Origin: Thermoplasmata archaeon | GTDB taxonomy: Archaea > Thermoplasmatota > DTKX01 > JAHFTX01 | Reading direction: 5' to 3' | Length of the DNA stretch: 64,000 nt | Assembly (NCBI GenBank): GCA_023265395.1 | Contig: JAHFTX010000006.1 | Span: forward strand, 696 to 64,695 | Part shown: one piece after another, positions 34,528 through 43,300 of the stretch | Numbering within the stretch: position 1 is the first letter of the stretch | Layout: the number at the start of each line of letters is the position of its first letter | Translations under genes and position numbers: made by a program | Notes under the pieces: generated by a model | What the model was told of the DNA's origin: nothing | Seen by the model: the letters and a program-made list of their open reading frames with translations, nothing else | The model's database searches: none

Positions 34528-35067
34528 ATGAGCAAGACCGGCACAGAAGAGGTCACACAGAGGAGCACAAAGGGCAGCCTCAAGGCCAAGGGCTCTCGGC
34601 CTCGCGCCAAAGCTGAGCCGCTCGACGAGGTCGACCGTGCCATCCTCGCGGCACTTCAGGAGGATGGGCGGCGGCCGATCCGGGCGATCGCGACCGCCAC
34701 AGGGCTGCGCCCCTCAACCGTCCACCAGCGTCTCGCTCGCTTGCTGCAGCGCAAGGTGATCCGCCGCTTCACCATCGATGTCGATGAGGAGGCCGTCGGT
34801 GGTGGACTGGTGGTCTTCCTGCTCCTGAGCGGGGACCTGGACACCTACCTCGACGATTCCTTCCTGCGCCAACCGGCCGTCTTGGAGATCTTCGGCATCA
34901 CCGGCGAGTTCGACCTGCTGATCAAGCTGCGCTTCTCGGGGATGGGGCAGTTCAGCCGATTCCTCATCGACTTTCGGGAGCGCTATCGCGGGTCGGTGCA
35001 CAAGACCGTCACGATGGTTGCGACGGCGCAGCTCAAGGACCAGCGTTGGGCGGTGGGCGCGGACTGA
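34528..35067 (+). CDS. Lrp/AsnC-family transcriptional regulator
   Basis: I prefer ATG at 34528 (179 residues) because the TATA-like box sits too close to the alternative ATG at 34507. After a basic, Lys-rich N-terminal tail of about 25 residues comes the AsnC helix-turn-helix (LDEVDRAILAALQEDGRRPIRAIATATGLRPSTVHQRLARL) and then a RAM/AsnC ligand-binding domain (VVFLLLSGDL, ITGEFDLLIKLRFSGMGQFSRFL). It is divergent from ahcY and probably controls that operon, itself, or both. The ligand is often an amino acid. Confidence 0.87.
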   Translation: MSKTGTEEVTQRSTKGSLKAKGSRPRAKAEPLDEVDRAILAALQEDGRRPIRAIATATGLRPSTVHQRLARLLQRKVIRRFTIDVDEEAVGGGLVVFLLLSGDLDTYLDDSFLRQPAVLEIFGITGEFDLLIKLRFSGMGQFSRFLIDFRERYRGSVHKTVTMVATAQLKDQRWAVGAD

Positions 35068-35077
35068 GGTCCAGCCC

Positions 35078-35803
35078 CTACCGGAGGACCTTCTCCTCGG
35101 CGGCGACTTCGAGTCCGTTCTCGGTGATGAGCAACGGGTGGGTCGCGGTGTCGTGGCGGGTGAAGCGCGCCTTGCGCACGGTGATCGTGCGGCGCAGCTC
35201 GCCCTTGACATCCTCGAGACCGAGCGTGATGAAGCTGTCCGCGATGAACTGCTCGATCCCGTAGCGCGTCAGCTGCTGGTTCTCGAGGCTCTCGGTGATC
35301 AGCAGGCTGGTGACGCCGAACTCCTTGAGCATCCGCGCGAAGCGGAACATCTCACGGCGCAGGACCTCGACGGAGGTATAGTAGAGCCCCACGGCGGTGA
35401 CGCTGTCGATTGCCACACGCTTGGCGTGGGTGACGGAGAGGTGCTTCTGCAGGAATTCCGTCAGGGTGCTGAAGGCCAGCAACCCGGTCTCGATCTCCTC
35501 GGCGGTGTCGACCTCCTTGCGGAGGTCGCCCAGGTCGATGAGGTAGAACTTGCCCTGGTCCTCCAGCGCCTGGAAGTCCATCTTGTAGTTGAGCATCGCG
35601 CGCTCGATGTTCTCGCGACTCTCCTCCAAGGTGATGTAGACCCCAGTGTCGCCGAACTCACGAGCCCCGTTGAAGATGTACTCCAGTGAGAGCAGGGACT
35701 TGCCGCTCCCAGCAGGACCGCTCACGAGGTTGACGGTGCGCTCGGGGAATCCGCCCTGGAGCAGCTCGTCGAGCCCCTCGATACCCGTCGGGACGCGTTC
35801 CAT
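35078..35803 (-). CDS. KaiC-like ATPase (single RecA domain)
   Basis: ATG at 35803 gives 241 residues in one KaiC domain: RVPTGIEGLDELLQGGFPERTVNLVSGPAGSGKSLLSLEYI holds the GGxP motif and Walker A; ITLEESRENIERAM has the catalytic Glu pair; RVAIDSVTAVGLYY is Walker B. Single-domain KaiC-like ATPases are common signalling proteins in Euryarchaeota, often close to regulators. It directly follows a winged-helix gene with a TATA-like box between them. Not a circadian KaiC: there is no second domain and no KaiA/KaiB here. Confidence 0.9.
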   Translation of the reverse strand: MERVPTGIEGLDELLQGGFPERTVNLVSGPAGSGKSLLSLEYIFNGAREFGDTGVYITLEESRENIERAMLNYKMDFQALEDQGKFYLIDLGDLRKEVDTAEEIETGLLAFSTLTEFLQKHLSVTHAKRVAIDSVTAVGLYYTSVEVLRREMFRFARMLKEFGVTSLLITESLENQQLTRYGIEQFIADSFITLGLEDVKGELRRTITVRKARFTRHDTATHPLLITENGLEVAAEEKVLR

Positions 35804-35840
35804 GCTTTCTCTCCCCTGCGTGCGGCGGCTCGGGACCCTC

Positions 35841-36551
35841 TTACACATTAAAAAGGCCATGGTTGAGGCCCTGGAGCAGCCCATACTGCTCGACGATCTG
35901 CAGGTCCGATTGACTCAGGCCCTTGGTGCTCTGACGCACCATCGTCTTGGTGTAGAGTGCGCCCAGCTGCTCCTCGAGGGCGTGCAGCAGCACGCGGAAG
36001 AGCGCGGTGAAGGCGTCGCGGACCCGTTGGACCTCGTTGAGGTTGTGAGTCCTGATGATCCGCGCCAGTCGAGCTCGGGCCTCGTCTGCCGACGGCTCGT
36101 CGAGCCACAGCTGGAACAGCTCCTCCTGGAGGGGATCCTTCTCGACGGTGCGCGCGGCAGCAGTCGCGACTTGGGAGAGCATCCCCGGTCCTCCCATGAT
36201 CTCGAGGCGTTCCCGTAGGGAGAGCACCATCGTCAGGTAGACCACCCCGACCTCCTCGAGGCCGGGCGCGCTGCCCTCGCCCACATCATCGAGCATCGCC
36301 AGGAGGTCCGCCCCAGCGTGGCCATGGAGCTGGTATTGTACATAAGTGTCTGGGCCTCTCTCGATCACACGACGAAGGACCACCCCGCGGTGCTCTAAGT
36401 CGCTCAGGAGGGCCCGGATGGACTCCAACGGCACAGCTGCGAGGCGCTGGAGGTCCCCTTGGGGGTGCCACTGACCATCGGCCAGCGCGCGCAGGACCGC
36501 GCGGCCACCTGGGCGCGCGAGCGCCGTGGCGATGATCTCCGAGTGCTCCAT
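35841..36551 (-). CDS. Winged-helix regulator with helical C-terminal domain
   Basis: ATG at 36551 gives 236 residues, preceded by a Shine-Dalgarno (gggagaggtggg). Residues about 1-75 are a winged helix (GRAVLRALADGQWHPQGDLQRLAAVPLESIRALLSDLEHRGVVLRR). The remaining ~160 residues are helical, with ARLARIIRTHNLNEVQRVRDAFTALFRVLLHALEEQLGALY, probably a dimerisation or ligand-binding domain; I recognise no named family. It sits just upstream of the KaiC-like ATPase on the same strand. Confidence 0.72.
   Translation of the reverse strand: MEHSEIIATALARPGGRAVLRALADGQWHPQGDLQRLAAVPLESIRALLSDLEHRGVVLRRVIERGPDTYVQYQLHGHAGADLLAMLDDVGEGSAPGLEEVGVVYLTMVLSLRERLEIMGGPGMLSQVATAAARTVEKDPLQEELFQLWLDEPSADEARARLARIIRTHNLNEVQRVRDAFTALFRVLLHALEEQLGALYTKTMVRQSTKGLSQSDLQIVEQYGLLQGLNHGLFNV
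35846..35854 (-). promoter_or_regulatory. TATA-like box for the KaiC-like gene
   Basis: The minus strand reads TTTTTAATG, overlapping the last codons of the upstream winged-helix gene. It lies about 45 bp before ATG at 35803, which has a Shine-Dalgarno (ggggagag) 8 bp upstream. Confidence 0.45.
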
Positions 36552-36599
36552 GTTCACCCACCTCTCCCGCAGGGGAACTGTAAACACTCGGGCGTCGAA

Positions 36600-36606
36600 C
36601 CATAAA
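36600..36606 (-). promoter_or_regulatory. TATA box for the winged-helix gene
   Basis: The minus strand reads TTTATGG, about 50 bp before ATG at 36551, leaving room for a short leader with the Shine-Dalgarno seen there. Confidence 0.45.
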
Positions 36607-36651
36607 GGTGGTCGTCAAGGGGTCTGAAGCACCCTGAACTACCCGAGGGGG

Positions 36652-38019
36652 TCAGGGTTCCGCGCCGCTCTCGTGAAGCTCGTCGCGGCGGTCGACGACG
36701 ACCTTCCCGTCCTTGAGGACCAGCACTGCAGCATTGCTCCCTTGATGGTAGGGCAGGTGTTGATAGGTCGGCACGTCGAGCAGGAGGATGTCGGCACGCT
36801 TGCCGACGTCGAGGGAGCCAACCTCCTCGCCCAGGCCGACGGCATAGGCACCGTTGATCGTCGCAGCCGTGATCGCCTCCTCGGGCGTCAGTCGCAGCAT
36901 CATGCAGCTTAGTCCGATGATGAACTGCATCGACTCGATCCAGCAGTTTGGATTGCAATCGGTGGCGATGGCCAGCGGCAAGTTCCGCTGCACCATGCGC
37001 CGCGCCTGGGGGTAACGCCCATCCATGAGCATGTAGGGGGTCCCTGGCAGGAGGCACCCGATCGTCCCAGCGCGTGCGAGCAGCTCGACTTGCGAATCGG
37101 TGGTGCACACCAGGTGCTCGACGGTCACGGCACCCAGCCGCGCCGCCATCTCCGCACCGCCGAGGTTGACCAGCTCATCGATGTGAGCGCGAGGGCGCAG
37201 CCCAGCGTCCTTGCCTGCCTGCAGGACGCGCTCGGACTGAGCGACCGAGAAGACCCCCTCCTCGCAGAAGACGTCGCAGTGAGTTGCCAATCGGGCCGCA
37301 GCGACCTGCGGGATCATCTCGTCGACGACCAAGGTCACGTAGTCGTCGGGCCGGTCGGTGTATTCCTGGGGGACCGCGTGGGCGCCCAGGAAGGTGGGGA
37401 CGAGCCGCAGGGGGTGCTCCTTCTGCAGCTGGGCGATGACCTCCAGGCTCTTGATCTCGTCCCGTGTCGTCAGCCCGTAGCCGCTCTTGACTTCGACGGT
37501 CGTCGTCCCGGTCGCCAGCATCGCATCCAACCGGCGGCGCGTCTGCGCGGCGATGGCCTCGGCGGTGGAGTTGCGCGTGGCGCGGGTGGTGCGCAGGATC
37601 CCCCCACCCTCCTTGAGGATCTGCAGGTAGCTCGCGCCCTCGAGCTTCCGTTGCAGTTCGTCCTCGCGCGAACCGGCGAACGCCACATGGGTATGGGGGT
37701 CGACGAACCCAGGAAGGACCAACCGACCGGTGCAGTCGATGATGGCTGGGTCAGACCCGGCACAGCGGCGCAACATCTCCTCGGTCGAACCCACATGGAG
37801 GATGCGGCCATCCTTGATGGCGATGGCACCCTTGGGCACGGTCCCAAGGTGGGTCGCATCGGCACCCACGCGCGGGCGGTTGGGCCCCCGCAGGGTGACC
37901 ATCTGGTGTGCGTTGATGAGGATGGTCTCGGGCTCCAGCCTCGGCAACGGCGACACACCCCCCGGTCCCGTGCACGCACGGATCCGGCCCGGCTGCGGCA
38001 GCGCGGGGCAGTGCATCAA
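36652..38019 (-). CDS. hutI: Imidazolonepropionase (histidine degradation)
   Basis: The 455-residue protein is a clear HutI amidohydrolase: LVLPGFVDPHTHVAFAGSREDEL has the first metal His pair, then VEVKSGYGLTTRDEIKSLEVI, FLGAHAVPQEY, HIDELVNLGGAEMAARLGAVTVEHL and IATDCNPNCW with the metal Asp. It hydrolyses 4-imidazolone-5-propanoate to N-formimino-glutamate. The first ~30 residues (MMHCPALPQPGR) look added, so the true start may be later. No hutH, hutU or hutG is in the window. It starts 19 bp after the nth stop, in an operon with FAH-family hydrolase and nth. Confidence 0.94.
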   Translation of the reverse strand: MMHCPALPQPGRIRACTGPGGVSPLPRLEPETILINAHQMVTLRGPNRPRVGADATHLGTVPKGAIAIKDGRILHVGSTEEMLRRCAGSDPAIIDCTGRLVLPGFVDPHTHVAFAGSREDELQRKLEGASYLQILKEGGGILRTTRATRNSTAEAIAAQTRRRLDAMLATGTTTVEVKSGYGLTTRDEIKSLEVIAQLQKEHPLRLVPTFLGAHAVPQEYTDRPDDYVTLVVDEMIPQVAAARLATHCDVFCEEGVFSVAQSERVLQAGKDAGLRPRAHIDELVNLGGAEMAARLGAVTVEHLVCTTDSQVELLARAGTIGCLLPGTPYMLMDGRYPQARRMVQRNLPLAIATDCNPNCWIESMQFIIGLSCMMLRLTPEEAITAATINGAYAVGLGEEVGSLDVGKRADILLLDVPTYQHLPYHQGSNAAVLVLKDGKVVVDRRDELHESGAEP

Positions 38020-38038
38020 TGTGTTGGAAGCGCAGCAG

Positions 38039-38779
38039 CTATTCGACCGCTATCGGGTCCCTCGGCTTGCGGCCGTCGAAGCGGCACTCGTCGTAGATCG
38101 GACATTCTGCACATCGCCAACCGACCGGCTTGCAGATCTGCTGTCCGAAGTTGACGAGCAGGTCGTTGGTGAGCATCCACCAGTCGCGAGGGACCAGCTC
38201 CAAGAGTGCCTGCTCTGTCTCCTCGGGGGTCGTGGTGCGCACCCATCCGATGCGATTGGCGATGCGGTGGACATGGGTGTCGACCGCCAGGGCCTCGGCG
38301 CCAAAGCCGTAGCACAGGACGCAATTGGCGGTCTTGCGCCCCACTCCGGGGAGGCTGAGCAACTCCTCCATCGTCGAGGGCACCTCGCCGTCGAATCGTT
38401 CCTGCACCACTTGTGCGACGGCGATGAGGGTCTTCGCCTTGGTGCGATAGAAGCCCACTGGTCGGATGAGCGCCTCGATCCGCTGCGGGCTCGCCGCAGC
38501 GAGCGAGATGACGTCGGGGAAGTGGGCGAAGAGCTGCCGTGTCGCCTTTCCGGTGGCCTCGTCGCGGGTGCGCTGCGAGAGGATCGTCCCCACCAACGTG
38601 CGCCACGGTCCATCGTTCCACGTGCGCGATTGTGGCGGGAAACGCCCGGCGAGGCCCTCGAGCGCTCGGCGGACCTGCCGCCGCGGTGGCGGCGCCCAGG
38701 CATGGGCGCGCCGACGACGGGCCGACGGGTCGTCGACCGTAGCCTCGGCTCGGAGCGGCCGCCGTGGCTGGCGACTCAT
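38039..38779 (-). CDS. nth: Endonuclease III, DNA glycosylase/AP lyase
   Basis: The 246-residue product has the helix-hairpin-helix LLSLPGVGRKTANCVLCYGF with the catalytic Lys, then ALAVDTHVHRIANRIG with the catalytic Asp, and the C-terminal [4Fe-4S] loop C-6-C-2-C-5-C (ICKPVGWRCAECPIYDEC). It removes oxidised pyrimidines and nicks the abasic site. The N-terminal ~35 residues are Arg-rich and probably not part of the fold. Its start overlaps the FAH-family stop by 4 bp. Confidence 0.95.
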   Translation of the reverse strand: MSRQPRRPLRAEATVDDPSARRRRAHAWAPPPRRQVRRALEGLAGRFPPQSRTWNDGPWRTLVGTILSQRTRDEATGKATRQLFAHFPDVISLAAASPQRIEALIRPVGFYRTKAKTLIAVAQVVQERFDGEVPSTMEELLSLPGVGRKTANCVLCYGFGAEALAVDTHVHRIANRIGWVRTTTPEETEQALLELVPRDWWMLTNDLLVNFGQQICKPVGWRCAECPIYDECRFDGRKPRDPIAVE

Positions 38780-39534
38780 GGTCCCCTCGTGCCAAGGTGC
38801 ACTTCGACGGATGTGAGGATAACCCCAAGGAGGGTCTCCTGGTCGAGCGGGAGCTGCTCGGGAGCCGAGGTGTCTGCCCGGTCGCTCGGCGGCGCGACCA
38901 GCTGGGCGAGCAGGTGGGCATCGGGCGGGAGCGGACCCACCCCCGCGGGGGTGCCGGTGCTCACGATGTCCCCTGCCACTAGCGTCATCGAGGCACTGAT
39001 GTCAGCCAGGACCTTGGCCACGGGGTTGAGCATCGCTGCCGTCCGACCGCGCTGTCGGAGGGCGCCGTCGACCCACAAGCGGAGTTCGAGATGGTGCAGG
39101 TGCTCGAGGGCAAGCCCTCGCACCAGTGGGCTCAGAGGCGCCGCCCCATCGAAGCCCTTGGCCTGTGCCCAGGGGCGTCCTTGGGCCTTGGCGGCACGTT
39201 GGAGCTCCCGGGCGCTGAGGTCGATGAGCACCCCTGCCCCGATGACCGAGGCCCCGGCCGTCGCCTCGCTGGCATCGCGCAGGGTCGTGCCGACCATGAC
39301 GGCCAACTCGACCTCATGGTGGAGCACTCCCAAGTGGCGGGGGACCAGCAGCCGCTGGCCGCTGTGGGCCAGCGCCGTGGTCGGCTTGAGGAAGTAGGTG
39401 ACGCGTTGGGGAGGGGTGCCACCCATCTCGATGGCGTGGGCGTGGTAGTTGCCCACGAGGCAGACGACTTTCGTCGGTTGCGGGAGGGTCGACCCGTCGA
39501 GGGCAGCGACGACCTGCGTCTCGTACCCGCCCAT
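38776..39534 (-). CDS. Fumarylacetoacetate hydrolase family protein
   Basis: The 252-residue protein shows the FAH fold: VVCLVGNYHAHAIEMG (catalytic His region), FLKPTTALAHSG, HHEVELAVMVGTTLRDA with metal-binding Glu residues, and AQAKGFDGAAPLSPLV. The family covers fumarylpyruvate/acylpyruvate hydrolases, decarboxylases and hydratases acting on dicarbonyl acids. ATG at 39534 lies about 26 bp after a TATA box, so the operon FAH-nth-hutI is probably leaderless. The natural substrate is not evident. Confidence 0.88.
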   Translation of the reverse strand: MGGYETQVVAALDGSTLPQPTKVVCLVGNYHAHAIEMGGTPPQRVTYFLKPTTALAHSGQRLLVPRHLGVLHHEVELAVMVGTTLRDASEATAGASVIGAGVLIDLSARELQRAAKAQGRPWAQAKGFDGAAPLSPLVRGLALEHLHHLELRLWVDGALRQRGRTAAMLNPVAKVLADISASMTLVAGDIVSTGTPAGVGPLPPDAHLLAQLVAPPSDRADTSAPEQLPLDQETLLGVILTSVEVHLGTRGP

Positions 39535-39555
39535 CGCCGCCGCAGCCGGTCCGGT

Positions 39556-39566
39556 GGTATATCAAA
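39556..39566 (-). promoter_or_regulatory. TATA box for the FAH-nth-hutI operon
   Basis: The minus strand reads TTTGATATACC, placing GATATA 24-29 bp before the ATG at 39534. Confidence 0.55.
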
Positions 39567-39600
39567 GGACGGTCCTGACCTGCGTCCCGCTGCGCCGGGG

Positions 39601-39610
39601 TTTTTGTAGG
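39601..39610 (+). promoter_or_regulatory. TATA-like box for the GINS gene
   Basis: TTTTTGTAGG is centred about 25 bp before ATG at 39631, fitting a leaderless transcript. Confidence 0.4.
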
Positions 39611-39630
39611 CCTCGCGCCATCGTCGGCCG

Positions 39631-40311
39631 ATGGCGACGGAGGGCCTGGGCCTTGCCCAGCTCGATGGGATCTATCAGCAGGAGCGCACCAGTGCGCAAC
39701 TGACCAAGCTCCCGCACGACTACTTCAGCGCCCTCCATGGCGCGATCTCCGAGCTCCGAAACGCCTATCATCGGGCACAAGGGGAGAACCCTGGCTCCGC
39801 CAAGGTCCTGATGCTCGGCGACGAGCTGCGCAAGGTCACTCAGCTCGCCGGGGAGATCTACGTCAAGCGGATCCGCAAGGTCACCCTGCTGGCCCTCACA
39901 CACGCCAGCGGTGTGACGGTGGACACCAAGGCCCTCCATCCCAAGGAGATCGAGGTCTACACCCAGCTGGTCACCGCGCTCACCCACGGGCGCGACGTGA
40001 TGCTCCCACCCGACGGTAGCGCCGCCGCCCAAAGGAGGCCGCGCACGATGAGCTCGGCCCTCGGGGCGCCCGCACCGCGGCCGACAGAGGCCGCGCCCTC
40101 ACGGACGAGCCCCGAGGTCGTCCCGTCTCCTGGGGGCGACCGGCTCCTGGTGGAGGCCCTCGAGGACATCGGTGCCTTCGTTGCCCAGCAGGGGGAGACG
40201 GTCCAGCTCCACAAGGACGATGTCGCCTCGGTCCCGGCCGCCGCGGCCAAGGCGCTGCTCTCCCGCGGGCTGGTTCGCCTGATCGCCCCGGCCGGTCCGC
40301 CGCCAGGATGA
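39631..40311 (+). CDS. GINS complex subunit (Gins51-type)
   Basis: The 226-residue product has the Gins51 order: a helical A domain (IYQQERTSAQLTKLPHDYFSALHGAISELRNAY, then VTQLAGEIYVKRIRKVTLLAL and LHPKEIEVYTQLVTAL), a Pro/Ala-rich linker at about 130-170, and a small beta B domain at the C-terminus (VEALEDIGAFVAQQGETVQLHKDDVASVPAAAAKALLSRGLVRLI). A-then-B order marks Gins51 (Sld5/Psf1-like) rather than Gins23. It works with MCM and the Cdc45/RecJ-like protein in the replicative helicase. It converges with the CARDB gene, with only 4 bp between stops. Confidence 0.85.
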   Translation: MATEGLGLAQLDGIYQQERTSAQLTKLPHDYFSALHGAISELRNAYHRAQGENPGSAKVLMLGDELRKVTQLAGEIYVKRIRKVTLLALTHASGVTVDTKALHPKEIEVYTQLVTALTHGRDVMLPPDGSAAAQRRPRTMSSALGAPAPRPTEAAPSRTSPEVVPSPGGDRLLVEALEDIGAFVAQQGETVQLHKDDVASVPAAAAKALLSRGLVRLIAPAGPPPG

Positions 40312-40315
40312 GACC

Positions 40316-43300
40316 TCAGCGGCCTGCCCGCCGGCGCCGCCGCCGACGGACCCACGCCGGCACGCCCACCACCACGGCGATGCCCGAGCCGATCACAAGC
40401 AGGATCAAGAGTGCGGTCATCGGTGGCCCCAGGACGTGGGGAGGGCTTTCCTCCGAGACCACGACGACGACCTTCTCGTCCGCCGAGGCGTTCCCGTCGT
40501 CGACGACCCGCAGCCGCACCAGATAGGTGCCGCTCCGATGGTAGGTGTAACTGGTCGCACCGGTGACGTTGGAGACGAAGTCGTCGACCCCATCGCCGTC
40601 GAAGTCCCAGGAGTACTGGACGATCCGACCGTCGATGTCGATCCCCTGGCCCTCGACGATCATGCGTTCCCCGATCAGGAGTTGGCGCGCGCCGCCGGCG
40701 AGCGCCCGTGGGGGTTGGTTGGCAGGCACCTCCAGGCGCAGGCGGTTGTCCGTCTCGTTCTCCTCGGGGGTTGCGCCGGAGGGGTCGAGGATCGCCGTCA
40801 GCAGGTGGGCGGAGGGCTCCCCTTCGAAGGGGACCAGTACGCTGGTGGTCGCGCCCGCACGCAACAGGGGCACCTGGCGGTCCTCTGCGACGGCGCCATC
40901 GACGAGGATCCGGACTACCAGCCCATCGAGGTCCTGTACGCCCCGGTTGTGGACCTCCACTGCGATGTCGTAGCGGTTGAGACTGAGGTTGCCGCCGCTC
41001 CGGACGGTGCGGTACTGGTGGCGGGTGAGGTTGAGCAGCTGGGCTTGGGTCCCCTGTGCAGTCTCGAAGGTGACGTTGACCGGTGCACCGACCGCGGGGC
41101 GCCCGATCTGGAGCTGCGCCTGCTGCATGCTCTCGTTGGGCAGGGCCAATGCGCCGGTGGCATCCAGCCGGAGGTGCAACTCGTCCCCTGCGCCGGGTTC
41201 GGGTGGTGCGGCCAGGCCGATGACCGAATCTCCGCCTGCCTCGAGCCCGACGATCCCCCGATGCGTCGTCGCAGCGGCGGCGCCATCCAGCTGCACCTGC
41301 CAGGGGCGCGCAGAGGTCGCTCCGGAGTTCCGCACGGTCACGAAGAACCACCGGGCCTGCCCGGCAGGATCGAGGCCCAGGGAGACGTTGCTGATGACCA
41401 CGGAGGGTCGAGGGACGTCCCACTGCACCTGGAGCCGGTTGTCCCCGGTCTCGAGCTCGCCTCCCAGATGTTCGGCGTTGACGATCACCGCCACCTCCGT
41501 GGCGCCGGCGACGGCGGTGCGCAGCACCTGGAGGTCGGCACTGGCACCGGCGCCCAGCGCTGGGCACGGTCCGGTTGCGATCCCATTGCCGTCGGCAAGG
41601 GCCACCAACCGTGGTGCTCGGAGCGTGGCACCGCCGTCGTTGTGCAGTCGCAGGGGCAGCGCTGCCAGCAGGCCGTCGGGCAGTGGCGGCGGAGCCAGGC
41701 CCGAGAGCCGCCACTCGGGGGCGCTGACGTTCAGACCCACCGCCTGACGGTTGTCGAGCGTCAGTCGTTCGGTGACGTTCAGGCCGGTGACCTCGGCGAC
41801 GATCTGGTGGCGCCCTCCGACGGCTTGGAGGATGGTCCCCACGTCGCTGCCGCCCGCAGGGAGGGCTCCGATCACGGTGGTCGCCACGGGTTCACCGTCG
41901 AGGCTGAGGTTGAGCAGGATGGGACCGAGCAAGGGCTGGTCGGCCCGCAGATGGACACTCAGCAGCACCCGCTCCCCGTCGATGGGCTGCGGAGGGCTCA
42001 GCGTCACTCCAGAGACCTCGATGTTGGGTGCGGCCGCCGTCGGCCCGTCGGTGCGCGGCAGCTCCCCAAGGATGACGACTTGGGCGGATCGATGTCCCCC
42101 CTCGAGGGCCTCGGGCACGAGGTCATCGGGGTCCGCTAGGAGTGCCAGGTCGACCGTCCCTTCGAGGCTCGCGACGTGGGGGACGACCGCGCTGACGATG
42201 AGCGTACCACCACCCTCGAGGCCGGGGGCACTGGCTCGCCCGACCTGCGCACCGTCGAGCTGAAGGGCGGCGCTGACCGTGCGCAGGGTCGGCCCCCCGA
42301 TGTTCGTCAGGTGGCCTAGCACCAGCAGTCGGCCATCGTGCAAGTCATAGGCCTCGAGCGCACCAGGGAGCAACTGGGCAGGTTGCGCGACCACGGAGAG
42401 GTTGAGGAGCTGGTCATCCTCCGCGGCTTCGGCGATGGCGTCGGCAGGATCGATCGTCGCCCGTAGGATGTGTCGGCCCGCTAGGGCGACAGCCTCGACG
42501 CCGACCCACGTGCTGTTGCCGCTGCCCAGCGGGGGCAAGCGCGCCTGCGCAAGCAAGGCGCCATCTTGCGTGAAGAGGACCGACCCAGGGAGGATCGATG
42601 GCCCTCCGAGGTTGGTCACCAACATCTGCACGATGACCGGAGCGCCATCGATGCCGCTGCCGAGGACCGCCAGCTCCAGGCCCTCGAGCTGGGGAGGGTC
42701 AGGGCCCTCAAGCAGGAGGGTGCGGACGTTGTCTGCCTCGCTGGCCTCGCGCAGCAGGTCCGTCGGGTCGACGAGGCATTGCACCACATGGGACCCTGGT
42801 CCGAGCGTGACTCGCACGACGGCTGCTGCATGGCCGTCGCTGGGAAGGCCACCGATGGCCCATTGCTGGACCACGTCCCCGTCGGCGCGCACCTGCACGA
42901 GCGCCTCGCCGAGCAGGGGTGCGCCGTCGTTGTGCACCGTCACGCGCACCAGCAGGCTGCCATCAGCCGGGGCGGCGTCGGTGGGCAACACGACGGGCTC
43001 GAACGTCTCGATGCGCAGCTGCGGTGCCGGGATATCGACGATTCCCAGCGGGGTCACTCCGCGATCGGCCTCATTGGCCTCCGTCAGCGCGTCGGCGGGA
43101 TCCAGCAACAGGCCCAGCTCATGCAGCCCCGGAGCGAGCGGGACGCTGAGGGTAAGGGACTGGTTCGACAGCCCGGTCATTGGGAGCAACCGCACCTGGC
43201 TGAGCACCTGCCCGTCACGCAGCAGGAGCGCTGGCGGAGGGTCAGCGACCGCGCCCCCGCGGTTCTGGATCGTCAGTTGCAGCGGTAGCGGCAGACCCGC

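Noticed and set aside
35078-35803. Circadian KaiC
   Set aside because: Only one KaiC domain and no KaiA/KaiB nearby; this is the common single-domain archaeal relative.
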